Shown here in pieces: positions 9,151 through 17,478 of a DNA stretch of 64,000 nucleotides (positions are counted from its first letter, which is position 1; every line of letters begins with the position of its first letter). The notes under the pieces were generated by a model. That model worked only from the letters and a program-made list of their open reading frames with translations, had not been told where the DNA came from and searched no databases. Source of the DNA: SIG622 sp045604705 (GTDB taxonomy: Bacteria; Bacillota; Clostridia; Oscillospirales; CAG-382); contig JAZUOO010000013.1 of NCBI GenBank assembly GCA_045604705.1, forward strand, positions 13,893-77,892. The letters run 5' to 3'. Both the position numbers and the translations under genes were made by a program.

Positions 9151-10098
9151 TTATTCAAATATATCTCCGAGGTTTACCTTTCTTCCGTTTATCATATCTG
9201 TACACGTCAAAAGTTTTGAACCCTCGGGCTTCAGTGTCTGAAGTGCAATGCATCCGTCGCCGCACTTTACAAAAAGACTGCTCTTTCTGCATTCAACGAC
9301 TTCTCCGCACTTTGAGTTTTCGGGAGCGTTAAAATCCGTAAAGGACGAAGCATAAACTTTTACGAGCTTGCCCGCAAGTGTTGTTTTCGCTCCGGGAAAC
9401 GGTGCAAGACCTCTTATTCTGTTGTGGACTTTTTCTGTGCTTTCGCTCCAGCTTATCACCTCATCTTCGGGAAGAATCTTTGCTGCGTGAGTTGCCTTGT
9501 CGTGTTCCTGTGGTACGGGTGTGATTTTCCCGTCTGCAATATCAGTCACCGTCTCGGCAATTATATTCTTTCCGAGAAGTGCGAGTTTATCAAAAATATC
9601 GCCTGTACAGTCAAGTTGTGAAATTTTTACTTTTTCAATTCTTAAAATGTCACCTGTATCAACGCCGTAGTTCATTTTCTGAATTGTGATACCTGTTTCC
9701 TCATCGCCGTTCATGACAGCTCTTTGTATCGGAGCGGCACCTCTGTATTTCGGAAGGATAGAGCCGTGAATGTTGATACAGCCGTATTTCGGATAATCTA
9801 TAACATAAGGAGGAAGAATCTTACCGTATGCCGCAACGACGATGATGTCCGGATTAAGCTCTTTGAGCAGGTCAAGGCAAGCGTCATCCTTGAATGTTTC
9901 CGGCTGATATACGGGAAGCTCTTTCTCCAGAGCATATTTTTTTACATCGGAGAAGGATGGCTTCATTCCTCTGCCTTTTTGCGTGTCAGGCTTTGTAAAA
10001 ACACCGACTATATTCATTTTTGCTTCATACAGACCTTCAAGTGCACGTGTTGCAAAATCCGGCGTACCCATAAAAACAATTCTTATATTTGTATTCAT
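9151..10098 (-). CDS. fmt: Methionyl-tRNA formyltransferase
   Basis: Formylates initiator Met-tRNA using 10-formyl-tetrahydrofolate. The protein begins IRIVFMGTPDFA, has the folate-site segment NIHGSILPKYRGAAPI and the GVDTGDIL motif, and a C-terminal OB-like domain. The start at 10098 is chosen by homology and an AAAGGA site; the frame continues upstream only into the repeat sequence at 10.1 kb. It would normally be adjacent to def, but 440 bases of repeats separate them here. Confidence 0.95.
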   Translation of the reverse strand: MNTNIRIVFMGTPDFATRALEGLYEAKMNIVGVFTKPDTQKGRGMKPSFSDVKKYALEKELPVYQPETFKDDACLDLLKELNPDIIVVAAYGKILPPYVIDYPKYGCINIHGSILPKYRGAAPIQRAVMNGDEETGITIQKMNYGVDTGDILRIEKVKISQLDCTGDIFDKLALLGKNIIAETVTDIADGKITPVPQEHDKATHAAKILPEDEVISWSESTEKVHNRIRGLAPFPGAKTTLAGKLVKVYASSFTDFNAPENSKCGEVVECRKSSLFVKCGDGCIALQTLKPEGSKLLTCTDMINGRKVNLGDIFE

Positions 10099-10114
10099 GC
10101 AGAGGAGTCCTTTC

Positions 10115-10538
10115 GTTAAGTGAATGGTGAATGATGGATGGTGGATAGTAGGGCACGACCTGTGTGTCGTGCCATGAGGGCATCGCAACAATTACAATCT
10201 ACACAATGCCATGTGGGTGCAAACAAAATTAATAATGAATAATGATTATGCATTTTTTGTGTGGCGGCGTGCCAAAGATGGCACATCTTCGTCGTCACGC
10301 CCTACAATGTCACCGTGGCAGGAATTGCAATGATTGCAAATTTTTGCAACGATTTGTAGGTGCACTATCTTAATTTTGCACTTTGCATTGCGAAGCGAGG
10401 CAGTTCTCCGCCACAGCGGACGCAGTAATCGTAATAATTACAATATCATACAATGTTTGCAAATTTACACAATCCCCACAGGTGAACAATCAATTTTGCA
10501 CTTTGCATTTTGCATTTTGCATTTCACCGAGGGGACCA
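10115..10538. repeat. Repeat cluster between fmt and def
   Basis: A 440-base gap with no credible gene. It holds a minus-oriented copy of the dispersed module with the perfect hairpin GGCACGAC/GTCGTGCC (10152-10173), a second module with the hairpin AAGATG-GCA-CATCTT and the CACGCCCTAC end (about 10260-10306), a third diverged copy (about 10415-10490), and two runs of 7-base repeats of TGCATTT type (about 10375-10395 and 10496-10525). These modules recur at 1.3, 15.3, 25.9-26.1 and 41.7-42.0 kb. Confidence 0.7.
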
Positions 10539-11018
10539 TCAGTCTTCCACATCCTCGGGGTCAAGCATTTCTATTGCGTTGTCAATATAAAGAATTCCGT
10601 CAAGATGGTCGTTTTCATGGCAGAGGCATCTTCCGAAAAGCTCTGTTCCTGTATAAGTAAAGGTTTCCCCTTTTCTGTTTGTAGCCTCAACGGTAACAGT
10701 GAGAGGTCTTGACGTTATACCATATTTTCCGGGAATGGAAAGACAGCCCTCGGCTTCCTCCTGGTGTCCCTCGGTTTTGATTATTCTGGGATTTATAAAT
10801 TCAACAATGTTGTGACCCTCATCCGGATTATCGTCTATAATGAAAATTCTGCGAAGAATCCCCACCTGTGGAGCCGCAAGTCCGACACCGCCTGCCTTGA
10901 TAAGAGTATCTTTCATATCGTCAAGAAGTGTTATTATTCTGTCTGTTATTTCGGTTACCGGTTTTGATGTTTTTCTCAGTACCGGCTCATCTTCTTTCAT
11001 AATGTTGAGAAGTGCCAT
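10539..11018 (-). CDS. def: Peptide deformylase
   Basis: Metalloenzyme that removes the N-formyl group from new polypeptides, reversing the step begun by Fmt. All three signature motifs are visible: GVGLAAPQVG, EGCLSIP and HENDHLDG, whose Cys and two His bind the metal. The start at 11018 gives MALLNIMKED and is preceded by GGAAAGGAAAA; the open frame extends a further 40 codons upstream into the priA 3' end but without homology. At 159 residues it has the typical Gram-positive type 1 size. Confidence 0.95.
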   Translation of the reverse strand: MALLNIMKEDEPVLRKTSKPVTEITDRIITLLDDMKDTLIKAGGVGLAAPQVGILRRIFIIDDNPDEGHNIVEFINPRIIKTEGHQEEAEGCLSIPGKYGITSRPLTVTVEATNRKGETFTYTGTELFGRCLCHENDHLDGILYIDNAIEMLDPEDVED

Positions 11019-11055
11019 TATATTTTCCTTTCCAAAGATATATCCTTGTTTTTTG

Positions 11056-13587
11056 TTAAAGGTTCTGCGGATCCATGTCAACGGATATTGAAACGTCACC
11101 CGTGTTATTTTCAAGAAATTCGGAATAAATATGTGCAATAAGCTGTCTTGTTCTCGGATTGTTCCTGCATTTTATAACATAACGTACACGGTATCTGCCT
11201 GCAATTTTATATATTCCCGCCTCAAAGGGTCCGAATACAATAAGCTTAACGTCGGCAAAATCCGTTGCCAGTGCATTTGAAAGCTCCCGACCGAAAGCCT
11301 CTGCGGCAAGATGAACTTCTTTTTCCGTGGATGCTGTGAAGTTTACAAGAGCAATGTCGCAGAACGGGGGATACTTTGCTGCCTTTCTGAACCTTATCTC
11401 GCTTTCATAGAAGCTCTTGTAGTCCTGCTTTGAGGAATGACGAAGAACCTCATGGTCGGGAGCGTAGGTCTGCACAAAAGCACGTCCGGGGATGTCACCT
11501 CTACCTGCTCTGCCTACGACCTGTGTCATAAGCGAGAATGTTCTTTCATTAGCACGGAAATCCGGGATATGTAAAGATGCATCGGCATTTATGACGCCCA
11601 CAAGCGATACATTTGGGAAATCGTGTCCCTTTGTAACCATTTGCGTTCCCAGAAGTATATCCGCTTCACCTTTTCTGAAGGAGTCCAGGATTGTGTCGTG
11701 GGAAAACTTCCCGCTTGTCGTGTCCGTATCCATACGCAAAAGGCGTGCCTCGGGAAAATACAGCTTCAGTTGTTCCTCAAGCATCTGCGTCCCTGTTCCG
11801 AGAGCCGATATATGCTCGCTTTCACACACAGGGCAAGAATTTGGAACATTTGCCGTGTATCCGCAGTAGTGGCATACCATTTTTCCCACGCCTGTAAAAC
11901 CGTACTTGTGATAGGTCATGGACACCGAGCAGTTTGGACATTCCATAACAAATCCGCACTTTTTGCAGGAAAGAAATGCCTGATAGCCGCGGCGGTTTAT
12001 AAAGAGAATGGATTGTTCCTTGTTTTTAAGATTTTTTGATATTTCCGCCAGAAGCTTGTCACTAAGAATCTTCTGTGTAATAACCTTCTTACCATCTAAA
12101 GCTTCATTTAAAACGGCATCAGACAGTGCAAATTCGCTTTTATCATCACGAAGATCACACATTTCAACCAAAGGTAGAACAGCCTTACCGAAGCGTTCAT
12201 TCATTTCAATAAGCGTGTACAAACCTTTTTGCGCCTTGTAGTAGCTTTCAATACTCGGCGTTGCGGAACACAGAAGCATCAGAGCGTTGTTTTTTGCACA
12301 CCTGTACCTTGCAATATCCCTTGCATGATACCTTGGAGTCATCTCGGATTTAAAGGAGGCTTCCTGTTCTTCGTCAATGACGATAAGTCCGAGATTTTTC
12401 ACGGGTGCAAAAACTGCCGAGCGAGTACCCAGAACAACCGTAGCATCTGCACTGTTTATCCTTTTCCAGGCATCCAGTCTTTCACCGGCAGACAAACCTG
12501 AATGAAGCACAGCAACCTTTTCACCGTATCTTCTCATGAATATTCCGACAGCCTGAGAGGTGAGTGCAATTTCAGGGACAAGGATAATTACTCCCTTGCC
12601 GTCCTTTACGCACACGTCAACAAGCTTCTGCATAACGTTGGTTTTCCCACTGCCCGTAACTCCGTGAAGAAGTGCCGCCCTTGCAGTATCCGAATGATAA
12701 AGCTCGCATAGCTTGTCAAAGGCATTCTTCTGATGGTCAGACAGCTCAAAATCCGTGCTATTTTCTGCTTCTATACCGGCATAAGGATTTCTGTTCTTGG
12801 GAATGGGCAGAATTTCCGCCGCACCTTTTTTGCAAAGCTCCTTTATCACCGATTCACTTACACCTGAAAGCTCCTTAAACTCATTAAGAGGGGAAAAGGG
12901 GTTTTTCTCAAGCTCAAGGACAGCCACAAGCTGTTTAGGAGTGTAAGAGGTCTTTGAGGAATTGTGTATTTCCGAAAGCTCGTCTGCTTCTAAAAGCAAA
13001 CGGATATAATTACTGCTTTTGGTATTGAGCCTACAATCCGCCCTGCTTCTTTTTCGAATGTAACCCTTATTACACAAAAGCTTCAGAGTAGGGAGGCATT
13101 TCTCAAATACGGATTTCAACTCAGATTCCGAAACTTCACCCTTCTCGCAAATATAATTCACTATCTCCGAAGCTGTTGCGTTGATTTCATTGGTGGGCTC
13201 TTTGCCGACATATTCATAAAACACGTCTGTCCTTACGCTGAATCCGGACGGCATAACTGCTTTTGATGCCTCGCCGATGGAGCAGAAGCAACGTTCCTTC
13301 AAAAATTCGCATATTCCGTACAGTTCTTCGCCAATGCACACATTGCCGGGCGTAAGACCTATTATCGGTTTACTTCTCGGGTATTCGGCGACCTCTTTCA
13401 GTGACGATACTATACCGGCAACGTGCCTGTTACCGCCACCGAACGGAACTATAACCACCGAACCGACAGTTATTGATTCTTCAAGGTTCTTTGGTATCGA
13501 ATAAGTATATTCTTTATCAATCTTATACGGAGCGCTGAGTATGTGAACTCCTGCATAAAATACTTTATCCTTGTTTTCGTTCTGCAA
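11056..13587 (-). CDS. priA: Primosomal protein N' (replication restart helicase PriA)
   Basis: Superfamily 2 DNA helicase that reloads the replisome at stalled forks. At 843 residues it is full length. Walker A LLHGVTGSGKTN, the DEEQ helicase box (VIDEEQEASFK) and the zinc-binding cysteines CKKCGF, CPNC, CHYCGY and CPVC are all present, followed by TQMVTKGHDFPNV and VVGRAGRG. Translation appears to start at TTG with AGGAG seven bases upstream. In many Firmicutes coaBC lies between rpoZ and priA, but not here. Confidence 0.95.
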   Translation of the reverse strand: MQNENKDKVFYAGVHILSAPYKIDKEYTYSIPKNLEESITVGSVVIVPFGGGNRHVAGIVSSLKEVAEYPRSKPIIGLTPGNVCIGEELYGICEFLKERCFCSIGEASKAVMPSGFSVRTDVFYEYVGKEPTNEINATASEIVNYICEKGEVSESELKSVFEKCLPTLKLLCNKGYIRKRSRADCRLNTKSSNYIRLLLEADELSEIHNSSKTSYTPKQLVAVLELEKNPFSPLNEFKELSGVSESVIKELCKKGAAEILPIPKNRNPYAGIEAENSTDFELSDHQKNAFDKLCELYHSDTARAALLHGVTGSGKTNVMQKLVDVCVKDGKGVIILVPEIALTSQAVGIFMRRYGEKVAVLHSGLSAGERLDAWKRINSADATVVLGTRSAVFAPVKNLGLIVIDEEQEASFKSEMTPRYHARDIARYRCAKNNALMLLCSATPSIESYYKAQKGLYTLIEMNERFGKAVLPLVEMCDLRDDKSEFALSDAVLNEALDGKKVITQKILSDKLLAEISKNLKNKEQSILFINRRGYQAFLSCKKCGFVMECPNCSVSMTYHKYGFTGVGKMVCHYCGYTANVPNSCPVCESEHISALGTGTQMLEEQLKLYFPEARLLRMDTDTTSGKFSHDTILDSFRKGEADILLGTQMVTKGHDFPNVSLVGVINADASLHIPDFRANERTFSLMTQVVGRAGRGDIPGRAFVQTYAPDHEVLRHSSKQDYKSFYESEIRFRKAAKYPPFCDIALVNFTASTEKEVHLAAEAFGRELSNALATDFADVKLIVFGPFEAGIYKIAGRYRVRYVIKCRNNPRTRQLIAHIYSEFLENNTGDVSISVDMDPQNL

Positions 13588-13625
13588 CTCTGCACTCCTT
13601 TCCTTAAAGCTCAGTTTTTGTCTTA

Positions 13626-13922
13626 TTACTTTTCCTCTTCTGCGGCAGTACCGACAGTGGGATTAACGATGTGAAAATCGCCGTCGTGAATAAGCTCAAT
13701 GCCTGCTGCAACGGGCTTTTCCTCGAGAAGATCACGGCGAAGAGGTTGTTTGTCGCTTCCCTGAAGGTATGCGGAGTCAACAAGCTCGTTTCTTTCAGCA
13801 TCTCTCATAAGCTTCTGCTTTGCGGTAACGTATCTTGCACTCTTTGCGGAAGCAATAACGAGAGTGTATCTGTTACACTTGTTTTCATTTGTAAGTTCTT
13901 CAACCGAAGGCTTGATCATCAT
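13626..13922 (-). CDS. rpoZ: DNA-directed RNA polymerase omega subunit
   Basis: Small accessory subunit that helps fold the beta-prime subunit of RNA polymerase. The N-terminal part MIKPSVEEL followed by NRYTLVIASAKSAR matches the conserved helix of omega subunits; the C-terminal third is variable. The first of two adjacent ATG codons has AAGGAG ten bases upstream. The position directly after gmk is the normal arrangement. Confidence 0.9.
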   Translation of the reverse strand: MMIKPSVEELTNENKCNRYTLVIASAKSARYVTAKQKLMRDAERNELVDSAYLQGSDKQPLRRDLLEEKPVAAGIELIHDGDFHIVNPTVGTAAEEEK

Positions 13923-14011
13923 GGTAGTCGTTCTCCTTTGTAGATAGAATTAGATTTTTGTTTTTTACTATAAATTGATTTATTGGGAAGCGAATAGTTA
14001 AGAATGTTTAT

Positions 14012-14623
14012 TCATTCAAAATATGTCGCAATAACGTCCCTGTTAGCCGTGGGTTTCAGGCTTTCTGCCGTAACACAGGCAAGGATTTCATTTGCTGCTT
14101 CTTTGACGGCACCGTCACGGTTTACGATTATGTAGTCGTAGAGCAGAGCGTTGGGGGCTTCTTTTTTTGCGATGACAAGACGGTTTTCTATTATGTCCTC
14201 GGATTCCGTGCCTCTTGAGCGAAGACGGTTGCAAAGAACCTCAAAGCTCTCGGGTGTTATAAAGATGAATATTGCTCCCGGGAAGAGCTTCTTTATCTGA
14301 AGTGCTCCCTGAACCTCTATTTCAAGTATGACGTTTTTGCCGGAAGCAAGCTTTTCTTCAACGAATTTTCTCGGTGTACCATAGAAGTTGTTGTTGTAAA
14401 CCGCATATTCAAGAAATCCGTTCTGCTCTATTTGTGAGAGGAACTGCTCTCTTGAGATGAAGAAATAGTTTATACCGTCCTCATCTCCCACTCTGGGTGC
14501 TCTTGTGGTTGCAGAAACCGAGCATACAAACTCCTCGTGATTATCGAGTAGCTCCTTCAGTACCGTTCCTTTACCTGCACCGGAGGGACCTGACACTACA
14601 ATTAATTTTCCTTCCTTTTTCAT
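14012..14623 (-). CDS. gmk: Guanylate kinase
   Basis: Converts GMP to GDP with ATP, in purine salvage. The P-loop GPSGAGKGT is at the N-terminus, and the GMP-binding region contains TTRAPRVGDEDGINYFF. The 203-residue length is standard. AAAGGAGACAGCC precedes the ATG. It is followed by rpoZ and preceded by remA. Confidence 0.96.
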   Translation of the reverse strand: MKKEGKLIVVSGPSGAGKGTVLKELLDNHEEFVCSVSATTRAPRVGDEDGINYFFISREQFLSQIEQNGFLEYAVYNNNFYGTPRKFVEEKLASGKNVILEIEVQGALQIKKLFPGAIFIFITPESFEVLCNRLRSRGTESEDIIENRLVIAKKEAPNALLYDYIIVNRDGAVKEAANEILACVTAESLKPTANRDVIATYFE

Positions 14624-14747
14624 GGCTGTCTCCTTTCCTTTTTATGCATTGCCGGATGAAAGAAGCATCCGTATGTAACCGGTGTATACCCCGATTTTTG
14701 CCATAATTTTGTAATAAGTCATTGCTTTCTGAAAAAATCCATGGAAA

Positions 14748-15014
14748 CTAATCCTCGGCTCCCTCGTCATCCTCAACAGTGCTGCCACTTGCTCTGCCGG
14801 AGATGGTTTCCGGCTGGATAGCCGAGAGAATAATATGATCGCTGTCCGTGATGATTACGGCTCTTGTTCTTCTGCCGCAGGTTACGTCAATGAGCTTTCC
14901 CGTGTCGCGGGTGTCCTGTATAAGTCTTTTTATCGGTGCCGAATCCGGGCTTACTATTGCTATTACTCTTGATGCCGAGATAAGATTACCGAAGCCTATG
15001 TTTATAAGTTGCAT
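14748..15014 (-). CDS. remA: RemA-like DNA-binding regulator (DUF370)
   Basis: Small DNA-binding protein that in Bacillus activates matrix and osmoprotection operons and forms ring-like oligomers. The 88-residue sequence matches the family throughout: MQLINIGFGNLISASRVIAI, then GKLIDVTCGRRTRAVIITDS. In Clostridia it is found between yicC and gmk, as here, although a 394-base repeat block now separates it from yicC. A variable acidic tail ends the protein. Confidence 0.92.
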   Translation of the reverse strand: MQLINIGFGNLISASRVIAIVSPDSAPIKRLIQDTRDTGKLIDVTCGRRTRAVIITDSDHIILSAIQPETISGRASGSTVEDDEGAED

Positions 15015-15019
15015 ATTTT

Positions 15020-15405
15020 ATACTCCGTTCTTCTGTAATACATAGTACGAGGTTGAAAATGCAAAATGCAAAATGCATAATGCACAATTATTGTTAATTC
15101 CACTGTGTGAAATTTTCATTAAGTTATATCCGCTTCGCGGGTTTTTTTGGGGCTTTTTATTTGTGAAATCAAATAAATCTTTTGTTCTGTAAAATCAAGG
15201 TTCAAATTCACAGTCGATAATTTCAAATCAAATGAAGGAAACGAAGGCGTGACTTCGCAATGCAAAATGCAAAGGGCAGAATGCAAAATTGTTTCTCCCA
15301 CGGAGCATTGTGCGGATTTTGATTGTTGCGATGCCCTCATGGCACGACACTCAGGCCGTGCCCTACATCAAAAAATGAGTTTTTAGAAGTTACCAATTAT
15401 GCATT
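15020..15405. repeat. Repeat cluster between yicC and remA
   Basis: No credible gene. From left to right: a run of 7-base repeats (AAAATGC three times, then ATAATGC, around 15057-15088); a GC-rich hairpin CCGC-TTC-GCGG followed by GTTTTTTT (15129-15147); a second heptamer run (15259-15290); and a copy of the dispersed module with TTGTTGCGATGCCCTCATGG and a near-perfect hairpin GGCACGAC/GCCGTGCC (about 15302-15366). Confidence 0.65.
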
Positions 15406-15408
15406 AAT

Positions 15409-16308
15409 TTATTCCAGGTTCTGTATCTGTTCCCTTATTTTCTCTACTTCGCTCTTGGCTTCAACAACTATCTTAGCTACGTCTGCGTTGTTGCACTTGG
15501 AGCCTGTAGTGTTGATTTCACGGTTGATTTCCTGAAGAAGGAAGTCTAGCTTTCTGCCGACCGGGACGGCGATGTCTTTTTCGTTTTCTGCAAGGATTAA
15601 ACGGAATTCCGCAATATGACTTCCGAGTCGTACCATTTCTTCATCTATTGCAACCTTGTCCGAGAAGATGGCAACCTCCTGTATAATTCTTGTTTCGTCT
15701 ATGTCCGCTGTATCTAGAAACTCATGAATCTTTTCTGTAAGTCTTTCTCTGTATGCTTGGATGGTTGCAGGGACTTTTTCTTTTATTTTTTCCACAAGTG
15801 CCTCAATATAATCAAGTTTTGTGTGAATATCAGCACAAAGCCTTGCACCCTCGTCGCATTTCATTTTGAAAAATTCTTCAAGGGCAAGCGTGAGAGCCGC
15901 GGAGATCTTTTCGTAAAGCTCGTCTGCGCTTTCATCGTCGCTTCTTGTTCTCTTGAACACATCCGGATTTCTCGCAACGCTCATAACGCTTATATCATTA
16001 CGAAGTCCGTACTTTTCGGAAAGCTCGGAAAGACACGCAAGATAGCCTCTCAGATACGGTGCATCAATTGCGATTTCCACATCCTCGGCATCGTCGCTCT
16101 GTTCTGTTGTGACAAAAAGCTCGATTTTTCCTCTTGAAGCGTAGGTGAGTATCTTTTGCTTGATTTTGTCCTCAATTCGAAGATACATTTTAGGCATCTT
16201 GCAGGTGATGTCCGTAAACCTTGAATTTACGGATTTTATTTCAATTGTAAATTCCGTTCCGCCCACAGAAGCCTTGCCTCTGCCGAAACCTGTCATGCTT
16301 ATGATCAT
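15409..16308 (-). CDS. yicC: YicC family endoribonuclease
   Basis: Member of the YicC/YloC family, which has been linked to RNA cleavage and stationary-phase survival. The N-terminus MIISMTGFGRGKAS is the family hallmark, with NSRFTDITCKMP following and the C-terminal GRKLDFLLQEINREINTTGS, which is highly conserved. At 299 residues it is full length. It is the promoter-proximal gene of the large minus-strand block. Confidence 0.93.
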   Translation of the reverse strand: MIISMTGFGRGKASVGGTEFTIEIKSVNSRFTDITCKMPKMYLRIEDKIKQKILTYASRGKIELFVTTEQSDDAEDVEIAIDAPYLRGYLACLSELSEKYGLRNDISVMSVARNPDVFKRTRSDDESADELYEKISAALTLALEEFFKMKCDEGARLCADIHTKLDYIEALVEKIKEKVPATIQAYRERLTEKIHEFLDTADIDETRIIQEVAIFSDKVAIDEEMVRLGSHIAEFRLILAENEKDIAVPVGRKLDFLLQEINREINTTGSKCNNADVAKIVVEAKSEVEKIREQIQNLE

Positions 16309-16419
16309 GGTGCTTTTTCGCCGAAAACATACGGCATTCTCCTTGATATATTTTTAGGCTTTGTTAATAAATACGAATATTTAGGCATAATATCATCATT
16401 ATACTTATATTATTATATC

Positions 16420-16448
16420 ATTATACATCCGAAAACACGTTTTGTCAA
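16420..16448 (-). promoter_or_regulatory. Promoter of the yicC operon
   Basis: On the minus strand TTGACA and TATAAT stand exactly 17 bases apart, an ideal housekeeping sigma-A promoter, about 110 bases before the yicC start. Several more TATAAT-like sequences lie just downstream on the same strand. Confidence 0.8.
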
Positions 16449-16797
16449 GGCTTTTTACTTAAAAATTCCATATATAGCTTGATTTATTCACCTTGTATAT
16501 AAAATTTGTTTCAAATGTAATTTGAAGAAAAATAATGCAAATTTCAAGAAAATTAACACATAGTTGTTCAAATTCAAAGAGAAATAGTTTACAATAAAAA
16601 TACAATAAACAAAACGAAGCAGTATGTAAAAATTGCAAGGTGTTTAAATGTAAGTACGGATTGACTGTGCAGCAATACAGAAGACATTATAAAGGTACGG
16701 AATCCGACAGCGAATTTAAGAATTCAACCGTATTTCACACCGGTTTCACAATGGAGTATTATTATATTTATCGAACAAAAATAAAGGAGAGAAATAA
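16449..16797. other. AT-rich intergenic region before the two-component system
   Basis: About 350 bases of AT-rich DNA. It contains a short inverted repeat (TTCAAAT/ATTTGAA, near 16510) and a 53-codon open frame from GTG at 16640 whose stop overlaps the ATG of the response regulator; neither is convincing as a gene. AAAGGAGAGAAATAA gives the regulator a strong ribosome binding site. No clear promoter was recognised. Confidence 0.5.
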
Positions 16798-17475
16798 ATG
16801 AGCAAGATTCTCATTGTTGACGACGAAGATAAGATAAGAGATATAATAAAAAAATATGCAGCTTTTGACGGATATGAGGTAGAGGAAGCTGCAGGCGGAC
16901 TTGAAGCAGTATCAAAATGCCGCGAAAAGGAATTCGACATTATTATCCTTGACATAATGATGCCGGATCTTGACGGTTTTTCTGTTTGTCGCGAGATAAG
17001 AAAAAAGTCAAACATTCCCGTCATCATGCTTTCTGCAAGGGGAGAGGAATATGACAAAATCCACGGCTTTGAGGTTGGAATAGACGACTATGTGATAAAG
17101 CCGTTTTCACCAAAAGAGCTTATGATGAGAGTTGCGGCGGTGCTTAAGCGTACATCTGCTCCAAGCAACGAAAGTATAGAGATTGGCGGAATAAAGATTG
17201 ATTTCTCCGCAAGGATAGTATACATTGACGAACGCAAGATAGATTTGACACCCAAGGAATACGATCTGTTGTTTTATTTTGCAAAGAACAAGGGGATTGC
17301 CCTCACTCGTGAAAAGCTCATCAGCAATGTGTGGGGCTATGATTTCTACGGAGATGACAGAACACTTGATACTCACATAAAGCTTCTTCGCAAAAACCTT
17401 GGTCCGTACAGCAATTACATTGTTACCCTACGTGGCGTCGGCTACAGATTTGAGGAAAACCGGGATGGGCAGTAA
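16798..17475 (+). CDS. OmpR/PhoB-type response regulator
   Basis: DNA-binding half of a two-component system. Receiver domain (residues 1-115) with the acidic pocket VDDEDK, phospho-acceptor Asp in IIILDIMMPD, and conserved VIKPFSPKEL lysine; C-terminal winged helix (about 130-222) with LTPKEYDLLFYFAKNKG and the recognition region DDRTLDTHIKLLRKNL. The histidine kinase gene follows after 3 bases. The regulated genes are not evident; no transporter or resistance gene is attached. Confidence 0.93.
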   Translation: MSKILIVDDEDKIRDIIKKYAAFDGYEVEEAAGGLEAVSKCREKEFDIIILDIMMPDLDGFSVCREIRKKSNIPVIMLSARGEEYDKIHGFEVGIDDYVIKPFSPKELMMRVAAVLKRTSAPSNESIEIGGIKIDFSARIVYIDERKIDLTPKEYDLLFYFAKNKGIALTREKLISNVWGYDFYGDDRTLDTHIKLLRKNLGPYSNYIVTLRGVGYRFEENRDGQ

Positions 17476-17478
17476 CAC

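Noticed and set aside
10116..10298. Small frames across the fmt-def repeat block
   Set aside because: They translate the dispersed repeat itself and have no ribosome binding site.
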